64,000 bases of DNA from Gottfriedia acidiceleris (GTDB lineage: Bacteria; Bacillota; Bacilli; Bacillales; Bacillaceae_G), in assembly GCF_023115465.1 (NCBI RefSeq), contig NZ_CP096034.1, forward strand, positions 992,001-1,056,000, written 5' to 3'. A program made the position numbers and the translations under genes. Below, piece after piece: positions 1 through 9,584 of the stretch. The stretch's first letter is position 1. Each line of letters starts with the position of its first letter. The notes beneath the pieces are model-generated. The model did no database searches and was not told the DNA's origin. It worked only from the letters and a program-made list of their open reading frames with translations.

Positions 1-1
1 T

Positions 2-679
2 GCAAGGGCACTTACAAGTGACACGGATATTTTATTAATGGATGAAGCATTTAGCGCGCTCGATCCATTAATTCGTAAAGATATGCAGGACGAATTATTA
101 GAACTGCAAGAGACGATGAAAAAAACGATTATATTTATAACACATGACCTGGATGAGGCCCTGCGAATAGGAGACAGAATTGCTCTTATGAAAGATGGTA
201 ACATAATGCAAATTGGTTCACCTGAGGAGATCATGGTAAATCCAGCCAATGAATATGTTGAACGATTTGTAGAAGATGTAGACCTATCAAAAGTATTAAC
301 GGCGGCTCATGTACAGAAGCGTGCTGAAAGAATTACGCCTGACCGTGGACCACGTGTAGCTTTACAAGTTATGAGAGACCAAGGATATTCAAGCATTTTT
401 GTGGTTGATCGCAGACAAAAGCTACTTGGAGCAATTACTGCTGATGATGCTTCAAATGCTCTTATTAAAAATAAATCGGTAGAAGAAGCTATGCAGAAAG
501 AAATTGTGTCTGTTTATGAAGAAACTTTATTAACTGATGTAATTGGAGCACTGGCAACTTCTGTACTACCATTAGCAGTTATAGATAAAAATGAACGATT
601 AAAAGGTGTCATTATCCGTGGAGCAGTAATTGGTGCATTAGCGGGTAAAACGGACGATTTAAATATAAAGGGAGGTTAA
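2..679 (+). CDS. opuAA: Glycine betaine ABC transporter ATP-binding subunit (OpuAA-like), 5' truncated
   Basis: The gene enters from the left edge. The first complete codons read ARALTSDTDILLMDEAFSALDP, so a Walker B motif and D-loop are visible, followed by the switch histidine in IFITHDLDEALRIGD. The Walker A and signature motifs lie outside the window. The C-terminal ~120 residues form two CBS-like segments (VALQVMRDQGYSSIFVVD and VIGALATSVLPLAVIDKN), the ionic-strength sensor known from OpuA-type importers. The stop lies 4 bases before a fused permease/binding protein, so the two genes form an osmoprotectant uptake operon. The ATP-binding subunit acts on the inner face of the membrane. 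An ATG at 38 is internal and is not the real start. Confidence 0.93.
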   Translation, partial: ARALTSDTDILLMDEAFSALDPLIRKDMQDELLELQETMKKTIIFITHDLDEALRIGDRIALMKDGNIMQIGSPEEIMVNPANEYVERFVEDVDLSKVLTAAHVQKRAERITPDRGPRVALQVMRDQGYSSIFVVDRRQKLLGAITADDASNALIKNKSVEEAMQKEIVSVYEETLLTDVIGALATSVLPLAVIDKNERLKGVIIRGAVIGALAGKTDDLNIKGG

Positions 680-683
680 ATAT

Positions 684-2423
684 ATGGGTATTCCAAAAAT
701 TCCGTTAGCAGAATGGATTGATAAAATTGTCGATATAATTATTAAAACTTTCCATCCTCTATTTGGCGCAATAACCAACATCACAGAAACCCTTTTAAAT
801 AACCTTGTTAAAGTTTTAGGACTTGGCCCATCTATTATTCTAATCATATTAATTTCATTACTTGCTTTTTATACAAGTAGGTGGACAGTTGGTCTGTTTA
901 CGTTACTTGGCTTGTTATTAATCGATAATCTTGGACTTTGGGGTGCTACAGTTGATTCGTTAGCATTGATCTTATCATCAATTGTTATTACGGTTGTAAT
1001 TGGAATTCCTTTAGGGATTTGGACGTCGCAAAACGATCGAGTAAAACAAGTAATTACACCAATACTAGACTTTATGCAAACAATGCCAGCATTTGTTTAT
1101 TTAATTCCAGCAATTCTCTTTTTCGGAATTGGTGTAGTTCCTGGTATTTTAGCTTCTGTCATTTTTGCAATTCCACCAACAATCCGATTAACGAATTTAG
1201 GTATACGAGAGGTTCCAAGTGATTTAATAGAGGCATCTAATGCTTTTGGATCAACAACGTGGCAAAGACTATTTAAAGTACAGCTACCTTTAGCAGCACC
1301 TACAATTTTAGCTGGTATAAATCAAAGTATTATGCTTGCATTATCGATGGTAGTTATTTCATCACTAGTTGGTGCTCCAGGATTAGGTGCAGAGGTTTAT
1401 CGTGCTGTAACGCAGATTAAGGTAGGGGAAGGATTCGAGGCAGGAATATCAATAGTTATCGTTGCAATTATTCTTGATCGAATTTCTCAAAACCTTCGTC
1501 AACCTGCATATGGGAAAAGAGTTGCTAAGAAATATGTTTATGGATTTACTGTATTAATCTTCTGTATTTCGGCCATTTCAGTTGCCTTTGCAGGTGGCAA
1601 GGATCAAAAAACAGTTACAAATAAAATAGGTGCCGGGGTTAATTATGAGATTACCGGAATTGATCCAGGAGCTGGGTTAATGAAAGCTACTGAAAAAGCA
1701 ATGAAGGATTACGACTTAAAGGATTGGACATTAAAAGAGGGTTCTTCTGCTGCTATGACAGCCGAATTGAAAAAAGTATATGAAAATAAAGAACCCATTA
1801 TCGTTACAGGATGGACGCCACACTGGATGTTTTCGAAATATAAGTTAAAGTATTTAGAAGATCCAAAAGGGTCATTTGGTAAGGATGAATCAATTCATAC
1901 AGTAGTGAGAAAAGGATTAAAAGAAGACATTCCTGGTGCGTATAGTATATTAGATAACTTTACTTGGAAACCATCTGATATGGAAGAAGTGATGAGTGAT
2001 ATTCAAGATGGTATGAAACCAGATAAAGCAGCAGAGAAATGGATCAAAAAGCATCAAGATCAAGTAAATAATTGGACGAAAGAAGCTTCAAAAGGAAATG
2101 GTGAAAAAATTAGTCTTGTTTATGTTTCATGGGAATCTGAAGTTGCCAGCACAAATGTCATTGGAAAAGTACTTGAAAACCAAGGCTATGACGTAACATT
2201 AAAACAAATTGAGGCAGGACCGATGTTTGCAGGTATTGCAGATGGAAGTGCAGATGCAATGGTCGCAGCTTGGCTTCCGACAACTCACAAAGATTATATG
2301 AATGAATACAAAAAACAATTGGTGGATCTTGGACCAAATTTAAAAGGGACAAAATTAGGCTTAGTCGTACCAGAATATATGAAAATCAATTCAATCGATG
2401 ATTTAAAAGATAAAACGAAATAA
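684..2423 (+). CDS. opuAB-AC: Glycine betaine ABC transporter, fused permease and substrate-binding protein (OpuABC type)
   Basis: A 579-residue fusion. Residues ~1-295 are a multi-spanning permease with the EAA-type loop (SDLIEASNAFGSTTWQRLFKVQLPLA). A further hydrophobic segment (~285-305) leads into the extracytoplasmic betaine-binding domain. That domain carries ITGIDPGAGLM, the tryptophan-rich IVTGWTPHWMF motif and SWESEVASTNVIG, in the order seen in B. subtilis OpuAC. B. subtilis keeps opuAB and opuAC separate; the fused form resembles Lactococcus OpuABC. The ribosome binding site GGGAGG lies about 8 bases before the ATG. The gene follows the ATPase by 4 bases and ends before a terminator. 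Expected role: uptake of glycine betaine under osmotic stress. Confidence 0.94.
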   Translation: MGIPKIPLAEWIDKIVDIIIKTFHPLFGAITNITETLLNNLVKVLGLGPSIILIILISLLAFYTSRWTVGLFTLLGLLLIDNLGLWGATVDSLALILSSIVITVVIGIPLGIWTSQNDRVKQVITPILDFMQTMPAFVYLIPAILFFGIGVVPGILASVIFAIPPTIRLTNLGIREVPSDLIEASNAFGSTTWQRLFKVQLPLAAPTILAGINQSIMLALSMVVISSLVGAPGLGAEVYRAVTQIKVGEGFEAGISIVIVAIILDRISQNLRQPAYGKRVAKKYVYGFTVLIFCISAISVAFAGGKDQKTVTNKIGAGVNYEITGIDPGAGLMKATEKAMKDYDLKDWTLKEGSSAAMTAELKKVYENKEPIIVTGWTPHWMFSKYKLKYLEDPKGSFGKDESIHTVVRKGLKEDIPGAYSILDNFTWKPSDMEEVMSDIQDGMKPDKAAEKWIKKHQDQVNNWTKEASKGNGEKISLVYVSWESEVASTNVIGKVLENQGYDVTLKQIEAGPMFAGIADGSADAMVAAWLPTTHKDYMNEYKKQLVDLGPNLKGTKLGLVVPEYMKINSIDDLKDKTK

Positions 2424-2430
2424 CCAAAAT

Positions 2431-2475
2431 AAAAGGACTAACGAAAAGCTAATAACTTTAGTTAGTCCTTTTTAT
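2431..2475 (+). terminator. Rho-independent terminator of the opuA operon
   Basis: Stem AAAGGACTAAC / GTTAGTCCTTT with an 18-base loop and a following T-rich stretch, directly after the binding-protein stop. Confidence 0.85.
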
Positions 2476-2492
2476 GTTTTTAACAGATTAGT

Positions 2493-2702
2493 TTACTGAC
2501 TTACTCCATTTTCTAAAACTGTAAGTAGTTCATGCTTTTGATTTTCTGAAGCGTGATTCCAAAAAACTTCGAGAAGTACACCTAAACCTGGTAATACTTT
2601 TTCTTCGCCACTTTGAATAGCATCTACAATTGTTGCTTCTAATTGATCACTTTTATTACCTGAAATATTGTGAAGAACTGCTCCGCGAATATTAAAATTC
2701 AT
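2493..2702 (-). CDS. sspI: Small acid-soluble spore protein SspI
   Basis: A 69-residue protein that matches SspI along its whole length: N-terminal [14 protein letters not shown], central [20 protein letters not shown], and C-terminal [16 protein letters not shown]. SspI is a minor spore-core protein made in the forespore, and it sits next to ysgA-pheS in B. subtilis as it does here. The ribosome binding site AAAGGAG precedes the ATG by about 7 bases. It is transcribed away from ysgA, so the two share the intergenic region 2703-2804. No forespore promoter could be assigned with confidence. Confidence 0.95.
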   Translation of the reverse strand: MNFNIRGAVLHNISGNKSDQLEATIVDAIQSGEEKVLPGLGVLLEVFWNHASENQKHELLTVLENGVSQ

Positions 2703-2804
2703 TTGGATTCTCCTTTCATATTAAGCTTTATGTAGTATTTGTAAACGGAAACGATTTTATGTATGATAAACGATATGAGATACGATGAAAGGTAAAGGAA
2801 ACTT

Positions 2805-3554
2805 ATGAAACAAATTGATTCCATACAAAATAATTCTGTTAAGGCTTGGAAAAAGCTACATACAAAAAAAGGAAGAGATAAAGCTAAACAATATATCGTA
2901 GAAGGTTTTCATTTAGTCGAGGAGGCAATTAAGCATGATGCACCGATTCTTCATTTATTAATTAGTGAAGATATTGACTTACCTTCTAATTTTTCAACAG
3001 GGTCATTCGAAATTACGTATATATCTAAAGAGGTTAGCAAGGAATTAAGCGAAACAGAAACATCTCAAGGTGTTTTTGCAATTATTGAATTTTCTTTTGT
3101 AAGAATTGATTTTGAGAAAGTGTCAAAATTATTACTAATTGATGAAGTTCAAGATCCAGGGAATGTTGGAACAATGATTCGAACAGCGGATGCTGCTGGT
3201 TTTGATGGGGTTATTTTAGGTTCAGGAACAAGTGATCTATATAATGCTAAAACAATTCGATCGACCCAAGGATCATTATATCATTTACCAATATTACGTG
3301 GTGATTTAGTTGAAGCAGTTTCTAATTTAAAAGATAAAGGAATAACTGTTTACGGAACGTCTCTTCAAAATGCAAAACCGTTTAATGAAGTAAATGTTAC
3401 AAATCGTTTTGCCATTATTGTAGGAAATGAAGGTAAAGGTGTGAATTCAACATTACTTTCATTAACTGATGAAAATCTATATATACCTATTTATGGTAAA
3501 GCTGAATCATTAAACGTTGGTATTGCAGCAGGGATTCTAATGTATAGCCTTTGA
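2805..3554 (+). CDS. ysgA: TrmH/SpoU-family 23S rRNA 2'-O-ribose methyltransferase (YsgA/RlmP)
   Basis: A 249-residue SPOUT methyltransferase. The N-terminal ~100 residues are the substrate-binding domain (QYIVEGFHLVEEAI). The SpoU catalytic domain shows motif 1 (LLIDEVQDPGNVGTMIRTAD), motif 2 (IIVGNEGKGV) and motif 3 (IPIYGKAESLNVGIAAGIL), which form the knotted SAM-binding site. In B. subtilis the gene between sspI and pheS is ysgA (rlmP), described as a 23S rRNA ribose methyltransferase; position and length agree here. AAAGGTAAAGG precedes the ATG. The product should act on the large ribosomal subunit in the cytoplasm. Confidence 0.9.
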   Translation: MKQIDSIQNNSVKAWKKLHTKKGRDKAKQYIVEGFHLVEEAIKHDAPILHLLISEDIDLPSNFSTGSFEITYISKEVSKELSETETSQGVFAIIEFSFVRIDFEKVSKLLLIDEVQDPGNVGTMIRTADAAGFDGVILGSGTSDLYNAKTIRSTQGSLYHLPILRGDLVEAVSNLKDKGITVYGTSLQNAKPFNEVNVTNRFAIIVGNEGKGVNSTLLSLTDENLYIPIYGKAESLNVGIAAGILMYSL

Positions 3555-3684
3555 GGTATGGAAAATAATTGATCTTTCGAGGTCAGTAAAAATGATTCAA
3601 ATCATTTAGTAAATAATTATGTTGAGCAGTTGCATTAATTGAAAAAAATCAATATAATTAATTAAGAAAATTTAATACATAAAA

Positions 3685-3945
3685 AGCTTTGACAGAGAAT
3701 AGTAAATTTGAATCTCTATTTAGGGAGAAAGTGCCGTAGACTGTAAGCACTTTTATAGTAGACCAAATTGAATTCACCTCTTGAGCTAGCGCCGGGACCA
3801 TTTTTGAATGTAAAGGCGACTCGGTCTATCTAAGTAGATCGTTATATGAATGAAGTGAGCAGTTGTTTCTGTAATATAATAACTGTTAATTAGGGTGGTA
3901 CCGCGATCAATCCTCGTCCCTTTTTTGGGAGCGAGGTTTTTTTAT
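3685..3945 (+). promoter_or_regulatory. T-box riboswitch of the pheST operon
   Basis: The leader contains the conserved T-box AGGGTGGTACCGCG (3892-3905), whose bases pair with the acceptor end of uncharged tRNA. It ends in a terminator hairpin CCTCG-TCCC / GGGA-GCGAGG (3912-3936) followed by seven T residues. A candidate phenylalanine specifier codon TTC lies in the context GAATTCACC at 3773-3775. Uncharged tRNA-Phe would favour the antiterminator and read-through into pheS and pheT. The leader's upstream limit is approximate. Confidence 0.93.
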
Positions 3946-3980
3946 GTTTAAATTTATGAATTTGAATAGGAGGATTATTC

Positions 3981-5015
3981 ATGCAAGAGCGTTTAGTTTC
4001 TTTACAAGCAGAAGCGATTAAGCAAATAGAAGAAGCAACAGATTTAAAAGCATTAAATGACATTAGAATTGCCTATCTAGGAAAAAAAGGTCCGATTACT
4101 GAGGCAATGAAAGCAATGAAGGATTTAACTCCTGAAGAACGCCCAAAAATGGGAGCTGTTGCTAATGAAGTACGTGCGGCAATCCAAGAAAAACTTGAAG
4201 CAAAGCAAGTTGTATTAGAACAAAATGCGATAAATGAAAAATTAGAAAGTGAATCAATTGACGTAACACTTCCAGGAAGACCAGTTCATGCAGGTGGAGC
4301 TCATCCATTAAGAGCGGTTATTCAAGAAATTGAAGATTTATTTATTGGAATGGGATATGAAATCGCAGAAGGTCCAGAAGTAGAAAAGGACTATTATAAT
4401 TTCGAAGCATTAAATTTACCAAAAGGTCATCCAGCTCGTGATATGCAGGATTCATTCTATATTTCTGAAGAAACATTAATGAGAACTCATACTTCACCTG
4501 TTCAAGCTAGAACAATGGAAGCAAATGTGGAAAAAGGACCAATTAAAATAATTTGCCCAGGTAAAGTTTATCGCCGTGATGACGATGATGCTACACATTC
4601 TCATCAATTTATGCAAATCGAAGGTCTAGTAATTGGTAAAAACATTTCAATGAGTGACTTAAAAGGTACTTTACAACTTTTTGCGAAAAAAATGTTTGGT
4701 GAAGAGCGTGAAATTCGCTTACGTCCAAGCTTCTTCCCATTTACTGAGCCTTCAGTAGAAATGGATATTTCTTGTATGAAATGTGGAGGAAAAGGCTGTA
4801 ACATGTGTAAACACACTGGATGGATTGAAATTTTAGGTGCGGGTATGGTTCATCCTAACGTACTTGAGATGGCTGGGTATAATCCAAAAGAAGTTCAAGG
4901 ATTTGCTTTCGGTATGGGTCCAGAACGTATTGCATTATTAAAATATGGTATTGATGATATTCGTCATTTCTATACGAACGATATAAGATTCTTAAAACAA
5001 TTCCAACAAATGTAA
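3981..5015 (+). CDS. pheS: Phenylalanyl-tRNA synthetase alpha subunit
   Basis: A 344-residue class II synthetase subunit. The N-terminal coiled coil (~1-90) binds tRNA. The catalytic core shows the class II motifs: [32 protein letters not shown] and the motif 3 region [19 protein letters not shown] four-cysteine insert ([13 protein letters not shown], ~265) is the usual Bacillus form. The enzyme is an alpha2-beta2 heterotetramer with PheT, encoded 19 bases downstream, and attaches phenylalanine to tRNA-Phe in the cytoplasm. AGGAGG precedes the ATG. Expression should depend on the upstream T-box. Confidence 0.97.
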   Translation: MQERLVSLQAEAIKQIEEATDLKALNDIRIAYLGKKGPITEAMKAMKDLTPEERPKMGAVANEVRAAIQEKLEAKQVVLEQNAINEKLESESIDVTLPGRPVHAGGAHPLRAVIQEIEDLFIGMGYEIAEGPEVEKDYYNFEALNLPKGHPARDMQDSFYISEETLMRTHTSPVQARTMEANVEKGPIKIICPGKVYRRDDDDATHSHQFMQIEGLVIGKNISMSDLKGTLQLFAKKMFGEEREIRLRPSFFPFTEPSVEMDISCMKCGGKGCNMCKHTGWIEILGAGMVHPNVLEMAGYNPKEVQGFAFGMGPERIALLKYGIDDIRHFYTNDIRFLKQFQQM

Positions 5016-5034
5016 GGTAGGAGGGGACTAAAAC

Positions 5035-7449
5035 ATGTTTGTATCAACAAAATGGTTACAAGAATACGTTGATTTAAGTGGTGTTACACCAGACGAGCTT
5101 GCAAAATTAATAACAAAAGCAGGTATTGAAGTTGAAGGTGTTAATCATCTTTCAGAAGGAATTAAAAATGTTGTTGTTGGTTATGTAATGGAACGTGAAC
5201 AACATCCAGAGGCAGATAAATTATCAAAATGTACTGTCGATGTTGGAGAAGAACAACCAGTACAAATTATTTGTGGCGCACCGAATGTTGCTAAGGGCCA
5301 AAAAGTGATCGTGGCAAAGGTAGGCGCAGTTTTACCGGGGAATTTCAAAATTAAAAAAGCGAAATTACGTGGAGAAGTTTCTGAAGGAATGATTTGCTCA
5401 CTACAAGAACTAGGAATTGAAGGCAAAGTAGTTGCAAAAGAATTCTCAAATGGCATTTTTGTTTTACCAAGTGATGCTGAAGTAGGAGCAGATGCATTAG
5501 ACGTACTATATCGTGATGATGCAGTATTAGAACTTGGATTAACACCAAACCGTGCTGATTGCTTAAATATGATTGGTGTTGCCTATGAAGTAGCTGCAAT
5601 TTTAGATCGTGACGTTAAACTTCCAGCGATTAACGCTCAATCAGCTACAACTGCTGATTATGTTTCAGTTTCTATTGAATCAAAAGAAGATGCACCATAT
5701 TATAGTGCTAAATTAGTCAAAGGTGTAAAAATTGGTCCTTCACCATTATGGATGCAAGCTCGTTTGATGAGTGCTGGTATTCGTCCGATTAATAATGTGG
5801 TTGATATTACGAACTATATTTTAATTGAATATGGTCAACCATTACACGCGTTCGATTTTAATAAATTAAATAGTAATCAAATGATCATTCGTCATGCGAA
5901 AGAAAACGAAAAGATCGTTACGCTTGATGGTGAAGAGCGCACATTACAGCCACATAATTTAGTAATTGCAACAGAGAAAGAAGCAGTAGCAGTTGCAGGT
6001 GTAATGGGTGGTCAAAGTACTGAGGTTGATGTTGAAACTGTAGACGTTTTAATTGAATCAGCTGTTTTCAGAGGTCAAAGTGTTCGCCAGACTTCAAAAG
6101 ACTTAGGATTACGTAGCGATTCAAGTGCTCGTTTTGAAAAGGGTATTGATGCTTCTCGTACGTTGCCTGCTTCTGAACGTGCTGCTCAGTTAATGGCTGA
6201 ACTAGCTGGTGGAACAATTGTAGAAGGTACTGTAATTGTCGACAATTTAGTTGAAGATGCTAAAAAAGTATCAGTTTCTGTAAGTAAGATTAATGGCGTA
6301 CTTGGTACATCAATTGATGCTGAGACAGTAAAAGATATTTTCCGTCGCTTAAGATTAGAAGCTACGGCGGATGGTGAAGTATTTACAGTTACTGTTCCAA
6401 GTCGTCGTGGTGATCTTTCAATAGAAGAAGATTTAGTTGAAGAAGTAGGAAGACTATATGGCTATGATCATATTCCTGCTACTTTACCAACGGGTGTTGC
6501 TAGTCGTGGACAATTAACACCTTATCAAGCAAAGCGTAGAAAAATTCGTCAATATTTACAGCATGCAGGTCTTTATGAAGCTGTAACTTACTCTCTAACA
6601 AGCAATAATAAAGTTAAACGTTTTGCACTAGAAACAGTAGATGCAGAACCTGTACGTTTAGCGCTACCTATGAGTGAAGAACGCAGTGAGTTACGTTTCA
6701 GTTTAGTACCACATTTATTAGATGCTATCGCCTATAATGTTGCACGTAAAGAAGAAAATGTTCAACTATTCGAAACTGGTTCTGTCTTCTTAACAAAGGA
6801 AAAGAACGAGCTTCCTCATGAAGAAGAATATTTAGCAGGAGCGTTAACTGGTTTATGGTTGCAACATGCATGGCAAGGCGAGAAAAAAGCTGTGGATTTC
6901 TATGTTGTAAAAGGTATTTTAGACGGTTTATTTACTGAATTAGGTTTATCAAATAAAATAACATATCTTGCTGCTAAGAAAGAAGAATTACACCCAGGAC
7001 GTACAGCAAGTTTATTATTAAACGGTGAAGAAATTGGTTTTATCGGTCAAGTTCATCCTGTTACTCAAAAAGAGTGGGATCTTAAAGAAACATATGTATT
7101 CCAATTATCTCTTGAAAAGCTATTAAATACTGAATTTGATGATATTTTGTACAATGCAATTCCTCGTTTCCCATCAATGAACCGAGATATGGCATTAGTA
7201 GTTGATTCGAAAGTATTTGCTGGTGATATTCTATCTACAATTCGTTCAACTGGAGGAAGACTTCTAAAGGATGCTACAATCTTTGATTTATACGAAGGTG
7301 ATAAGATGGAAGCTGGTAAAAAATCAGTTGCCTTCTCTTTAACATATTTCGATCCAGAACGCACATTAACGGATGAAGAAGTAACTAAAGCTCATTCAAA
7401 AGTTTTAAAAGCAGTAGAAGAAACACATAATGCTCAATTACGTGGGTAA
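5035..7449 (+). CDS. pheT: Phenylalanyl-tRNA synthetase beta subunit
   Basis: An 804-residue protein, the usual length for the family. Domains in order: N-terminal OB-fold tRNA-binding domain (~40-150, with [15 protein letters not shown]), B3/B4 editing domain (~210-390, [14 protein letters not shown] nearby), B5 domain (~410-475, [21 protein letters not shown]), the inactive synthetase-like core, and a C-terminal ferredoxin-fold anticodon-binding domain ([14 protein letters not shown] onward). It partners PheS and edits tyrosine mischarged on tRNA-Phe. AGGAGGGG precedes the ATG. It is the last gene of the operon, ending before a strong terminator. In B. subtilis rnhC follows directly; here a 15.7-kb block intervenes. 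Confidence 0.97.
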   Translation: MFVSTKWLQEYVDLSGVTPDELAKLITKAGIEVEGVNHLSEGIKNVVVGYVMEREQHPEADKLSKCTVDVGEEQPVQIICGAPNVAKGQKVIVAKVGAVLPGNFKIKKAKLRGEVSEGMICSLQELGIEGKVVAKEFSNGIFVLPSDAEVGADALDVLYRDDAVLELGLTPNRADCLNMIGVAYEVAAILDRDVKLPAINAQSATTADYVSVSIESKEDAPYYSAKLVKGVKIGPSPLWMQARLMSAGIRPINNVVDITNYILIEYGQPLHAFDFNKLNSNQMIIRHAKENEKIVTLDGEERTLQPHNLVIATEKEAVAVAGVMGGQSTEVDVETVDVLIESAVFRGQSVRQTSKDLGLRSDSSARFEKGIDASRTLPASERAAQLMAELAGGTIVEGTVIVDNLVEDAKKVSVSVSKINGVLGTSIDAETVKDIFRRLRLEATADGEVFTVTVPSRRGDLSIEEDLVEEVGRLYGYDHIPATLPTGVASRGQLTPYQAKRRKIRQYLQHAGLYEAVTYSLTSNNKVKRFALETVDAEPVRLALPMSEERSELRFSLVPHLLDAIAYNVARKEENVQLFETGSVFLTKEKNELPHEEEYLAGALTGLWLQHAWQGEKKAVDFYVVKGILDGLFTELGLSNKITYLAAKKEELHPGRTASLLLNGEEIGFIGQVHPVTQKEWDLKETYVFQLSLEKLLNTEFDDILYNAIPRFPSMNRDMALVVDSKVFAGDILSTIRSTGGRLLKDATIFDLYEGDKMEAGKKSVAFSLTYFDPERTLTDEEVTKAHSKVLKAVEETHNAQLRG

Positions 7450-7483
7450 ATATTTATAAATAATCGATAGTATAATTGTATTG

Positions 7484-7522
7484 AAAAAACCAAGTTCTTT
7501 TTTAGAGAATTTGGTTTTTTTG
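7484..7522 (+). terminator. Rho-independent terminator of pheST
   Basis: Stem AAAAAACCAAGTTCT / AGAATTTGGTTTTTT with a short T-rich loop and trailing T residues, 35 bases after the pheT stop. Confidence 0.88.
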
Positions 7523-7995
7523 TTTGTTTCGCTACTGGTGCAGCAATACCTGGATTTGCCAATTTGTATAAATTTAGATTCGGGTGAAGAGTAAGATTAT
7601 TTTCAAATAATACAAAATAAAAACCCCTTCAAAGTTGACTGGTATCGCTTTTTACTGTCTACGATTGAAGGGCTTTTAATTAGATAATTAATTTAATAAT
7701 CAATAATATCTCTCTTATTGAGTCACTAAATATCTAGTATTCTTATTATTTTATGAGACAAGCTTTTAAGACGTTTGGGCAAATATAAATGATGTTTGAA
7801 AAATATTGCATAAATTTCATTTACACTGACTTGATATTAGAGTAGTGGTAGATGCTCATTGTTTTGTTTAATTAGCTATTTATTCTTTTTATTAGTAAAC
7901 CAATACGAATAAAAAAGTATTAAACGTTAGATATATTATATTAAAATAATGATTAATTTGTACATGTTTTTTGACTCATTTTTTTGATAATAATG
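7523..7995. other. Intergenic stretch before the collagen-like locus
   Basis: About 470 bases without a supported gene. It holds one further hairpin (CCCCTTCAA / TTGAAGGG, about 7624-7672), which resembles a weak terminator, and otherwise AT-rich sequence. No RNA gene or recognisable gene remnant could be supported. Confidence 0.5.
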
Positions 7996-8023
7996 AACCA
8001 ATTTGTCCTTTTTTTATACAATA
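7996..8023 (+). promoter_or_regulatory. Candidate sigma-K promoter of the first collagen-like gene
   Basis: The sequence AACC (7996-7999) followed after 15 bases by TATACAATA fits the mother-cell sigma-K pattern (ACC-type -35, CATANNNTA -10) apart from the first -10 base. The same layout occurs before the second collagen-like gene, with extra shared bases (ACCAA, TTGTCC and GTACG), which strengthens the call. Confidence 0.5.
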
Positions 8024-8061
8024 AATTGTACGATTAAAATTTTTTTGAGAGGTGTATTTTT

Positions 8062-9381
8062 TTGCCACTACCACCAATTCCACCACTACCACAACAACCA
8101 TCAGAAGAACCAAATCAACCAGATACTACACAAAGCACAGATCAATCAGAATTATTACAACAAATTTCTTCATTCCTTCCAAAACCAGTAATGGGTCCAA
8201 CAGGAGCAACAGGAGCAACAGGTCCATGCGGTCCTGAAGGTAAACAAGGTCCTCGTGGAGAAAGAGGTAAACGAGGAAAAGAAGGGGAAGATGGAGACAG
8301 AGGTCCAAGGGGGCCAATGGGTCCGATGGGTCCAATGGGACCAGCAGGAATACCGGGTACTGCAGGAGCAACAGGAGCAACAGGACCAGCGGGAGCAACA
8401 GGTCCAGCAGGAGGCCCAGCAGGCCCAGCAGGAGCAACAGGGGCACCAGGAGCGACAGGCCCAGCAGGAGCAACAGGTCCAGCGGGAACACCAGGGGCAC
8501 CAGGAGCGACAGGCCCAGCAGGAGCAACAGGTCCAGCGGGAACACCGGGGGCACCAGGAGCGACAGGCCCAGCAGGAGCAACAGGGGCACCAGGAGCGAC
8601 AGGCCCAGCAGGAGCAACAGGTCCAGCGGGAACACCAGGGGCACCAGGAGCGACAGGCCCAGCAGGAGCAACAGGTCCAGCAGGAGCAACAGGCCCAGCA
8701 GGAACACCAGGCCCAGCGGGAGCAACAGGCCCAGCGGGAGCAACAGGCCCAGCAGGAACACCAGGCCCAGCAGGAGCAACAGGTCCAGCAGGTCCAGCAG
8801 GAACACCGGGCGCAGCAGGAGCAACAGGCCCAGCAGGAGCGACTGGTATAGCAGGTACAGGTGCAATCATTCCGTTTGCATCAGGTGCACCAGTAGTAAT
8901 GTCAACAGTTGCAGGTGGATTAGCAGGAACAGTAGGTCTTGTAGGATTTGGAAGTTCATTACCGAATGTTGCATTACTTCCTGGACCAGCGATTGATTTA
9001 ACTGGAACTGGTTTACCAACTGAAATTCTTGATTTTGCATTCTCAATGCCTAGAGCTGGTACAATTACAGCTATTTCAGCATCCTATAGTAATGTAGTTG
9101 CTTTGTCTCTTTTAGGAACAAATATAGTGGTCACTGCACAATTATATAGTGCACCAATAAATAGTAATAACTTTACTCCAGTTGTAGGTGCAAGTGTTAC
9201 TTTACCGGCTCTAGCAGGTCCGCTTACATTAGGCCAAATCACTAGCGGTATTTCTACACCTTTAGCAGTACCGATTGCAGCACAAACTCGTTTAATGATG
9301 GTATTTACTGCAACTGCAAACGGTGTTAGCCTTCTCAATACTGTTACTGGATATGCTAGCGCAGGAGTAGTTATAAACTAA
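8062..9381 (+). CDS. Exosporium collagen-like protein with BclB-type C-terminal domain
   Basis: A 439-residue protein starting at TTG, chosen because GAGAGGTG lies 8 bases upstream and no ATG is available. The N-terminus [10 protein letters not shown] resembles the LPPIPP exosporium-targeting leader of BclA-type proteins. Residues ~45-266 are uninterrupted Gly-X-Y triplets, mostly GATGPA, with a charged entry segment ([20 protein letters not shown]). Residues ~267-439 match the BclB-type C-terminal domain ([17 protein letters not shown] near its start, TARLMMVF-like [15 protein letters not shown], and the end [10 protein letters not shown]). The expected role is a trimeric filament on the spore surface, with triplet threonines as glycosylation sites. 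A sigma-K-like promoter precedes it. Confidence 0.88.
   Translation: MPLPPIPPLPQQPSEEPNQPDTTQSTDQSELLQQISSFLPKPVMGPTGATGATGPCGPEGKQGPRGERGKRGKEGEDGDRGPRGPMGPMGPMGPAGIPGTAGATGATGPAGATGPAGGPAGPAGATGAPGATGPAGATGPAGTPGAPGATGPAGATGPAGTPGAPGATGPAGATGAPGATGPAGATGPAGTPGAPGATGPAGATGPAGATGPAGTPGPAGATGPAGATGPAGTPGPAGATGPAGPAGTPGAAGATGPAGATGIAGTGAIIPFASGAPVVMSTVAGGLAGTVGLVGFGSSLPNVALLPGPAIDLTGTGLPTEILDFAFSMPRAGTITAISASYSNVVALSLLGTNIVVTAQLYSAPINSNNFTPVVGASVTLPALAGPLTLGQITSGISTPLAVPIAAQTRLMMVFTATANGVSLLNTVTGYASAGVVIN
8194..8858 (+). repeat. Collagen triplet repeat array, first gene
   Basis: Tandem 9- and 18-base units such as GGAGCAACAGGTCCA encode Gly-X-Y triplets. The units are nearly identical in DNA, including synonymous positions, which indicates recent expansion by slippage or unequal recombination. 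Triplet number is likely to vary between strains. Confidence 0.9.
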
Positions 9382-9418
9382 TTAATAAATAGAAGTAAGA
9401 AAAATATATTTTAACAAT

Positions 9419-9487
9419 GACTCTACTAAACTAGATCGCTTTTGACTATCAATGATAGTTTTGAATCTAGTAAGTAGAGTTTTTTTG
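9419..9487 (+). terminator. Terminator of the first collagen-like gene
   Basis: Arms ACTCTACT-AAA-CTAGAT and ATCTAG-TAA-GTAGAGT form an imperfect long stem followed by seven T residues. The loop contains its own small hairpin (ACTATC / GATAGT). Confidence 0.85.
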
Positions 9488-9520
9488 CGGATTTTTAATA
9501 GAAATGGTAAAAATATCCAA

Positions 9521-9548
9521 ACCAAACTTGTCCATCAAAAATAGTATA
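9521..9548 (+). promoter_or_regulatory. Candidate sigma-K promoter of the second collagen-like gene
   Basis: ACC at 9521-9523 and AATAGTATA at 9540-9548, spaced by 16 bases, fit the sigma-K pattern. The surrounding bases align with the region before the first collagen-like gene, suggesting a duplicated and co-regulated promoter active late in the mother cell. Confidence 0.5.
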
Positions 9549-9584
9549 AGGTGTACGTCAAAATATTTTTGGAGGTGTATCTAT

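Noticed and set aside
684-2423. Circularly permuted or misassembled binding domain in the OpuABC fusion
   Set aside because: The order of motifs is the same as in B. subtilis OpuAC, so it is normal for the family.
2735-2760. Possible CcpA cre site between sspI and ysgA
   Set aside because: TGTAAACGGAAACG fails the conserved second half of the cre consensus.
7520-7600. Possible gene remnant after the pheT terminator
   Set aside because: The short translations in all frames resemble no known protein and have no start signals.
8126-8870. Long open frames on the minus strand and other plus frames across the first collagen-like gene
   Set aside because: They are by-products of a repeat array lacking stop codons in all frames, with low-complexity translations and no ribosome binding sites.
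9504-9584. ATG start at 9504 for the second collagen-like gene
   Set aside because: It has no ribosome binding site and overlaps the promoter; TTG at 9585 has GGAGGTG and mirrors the neighbouring gene.
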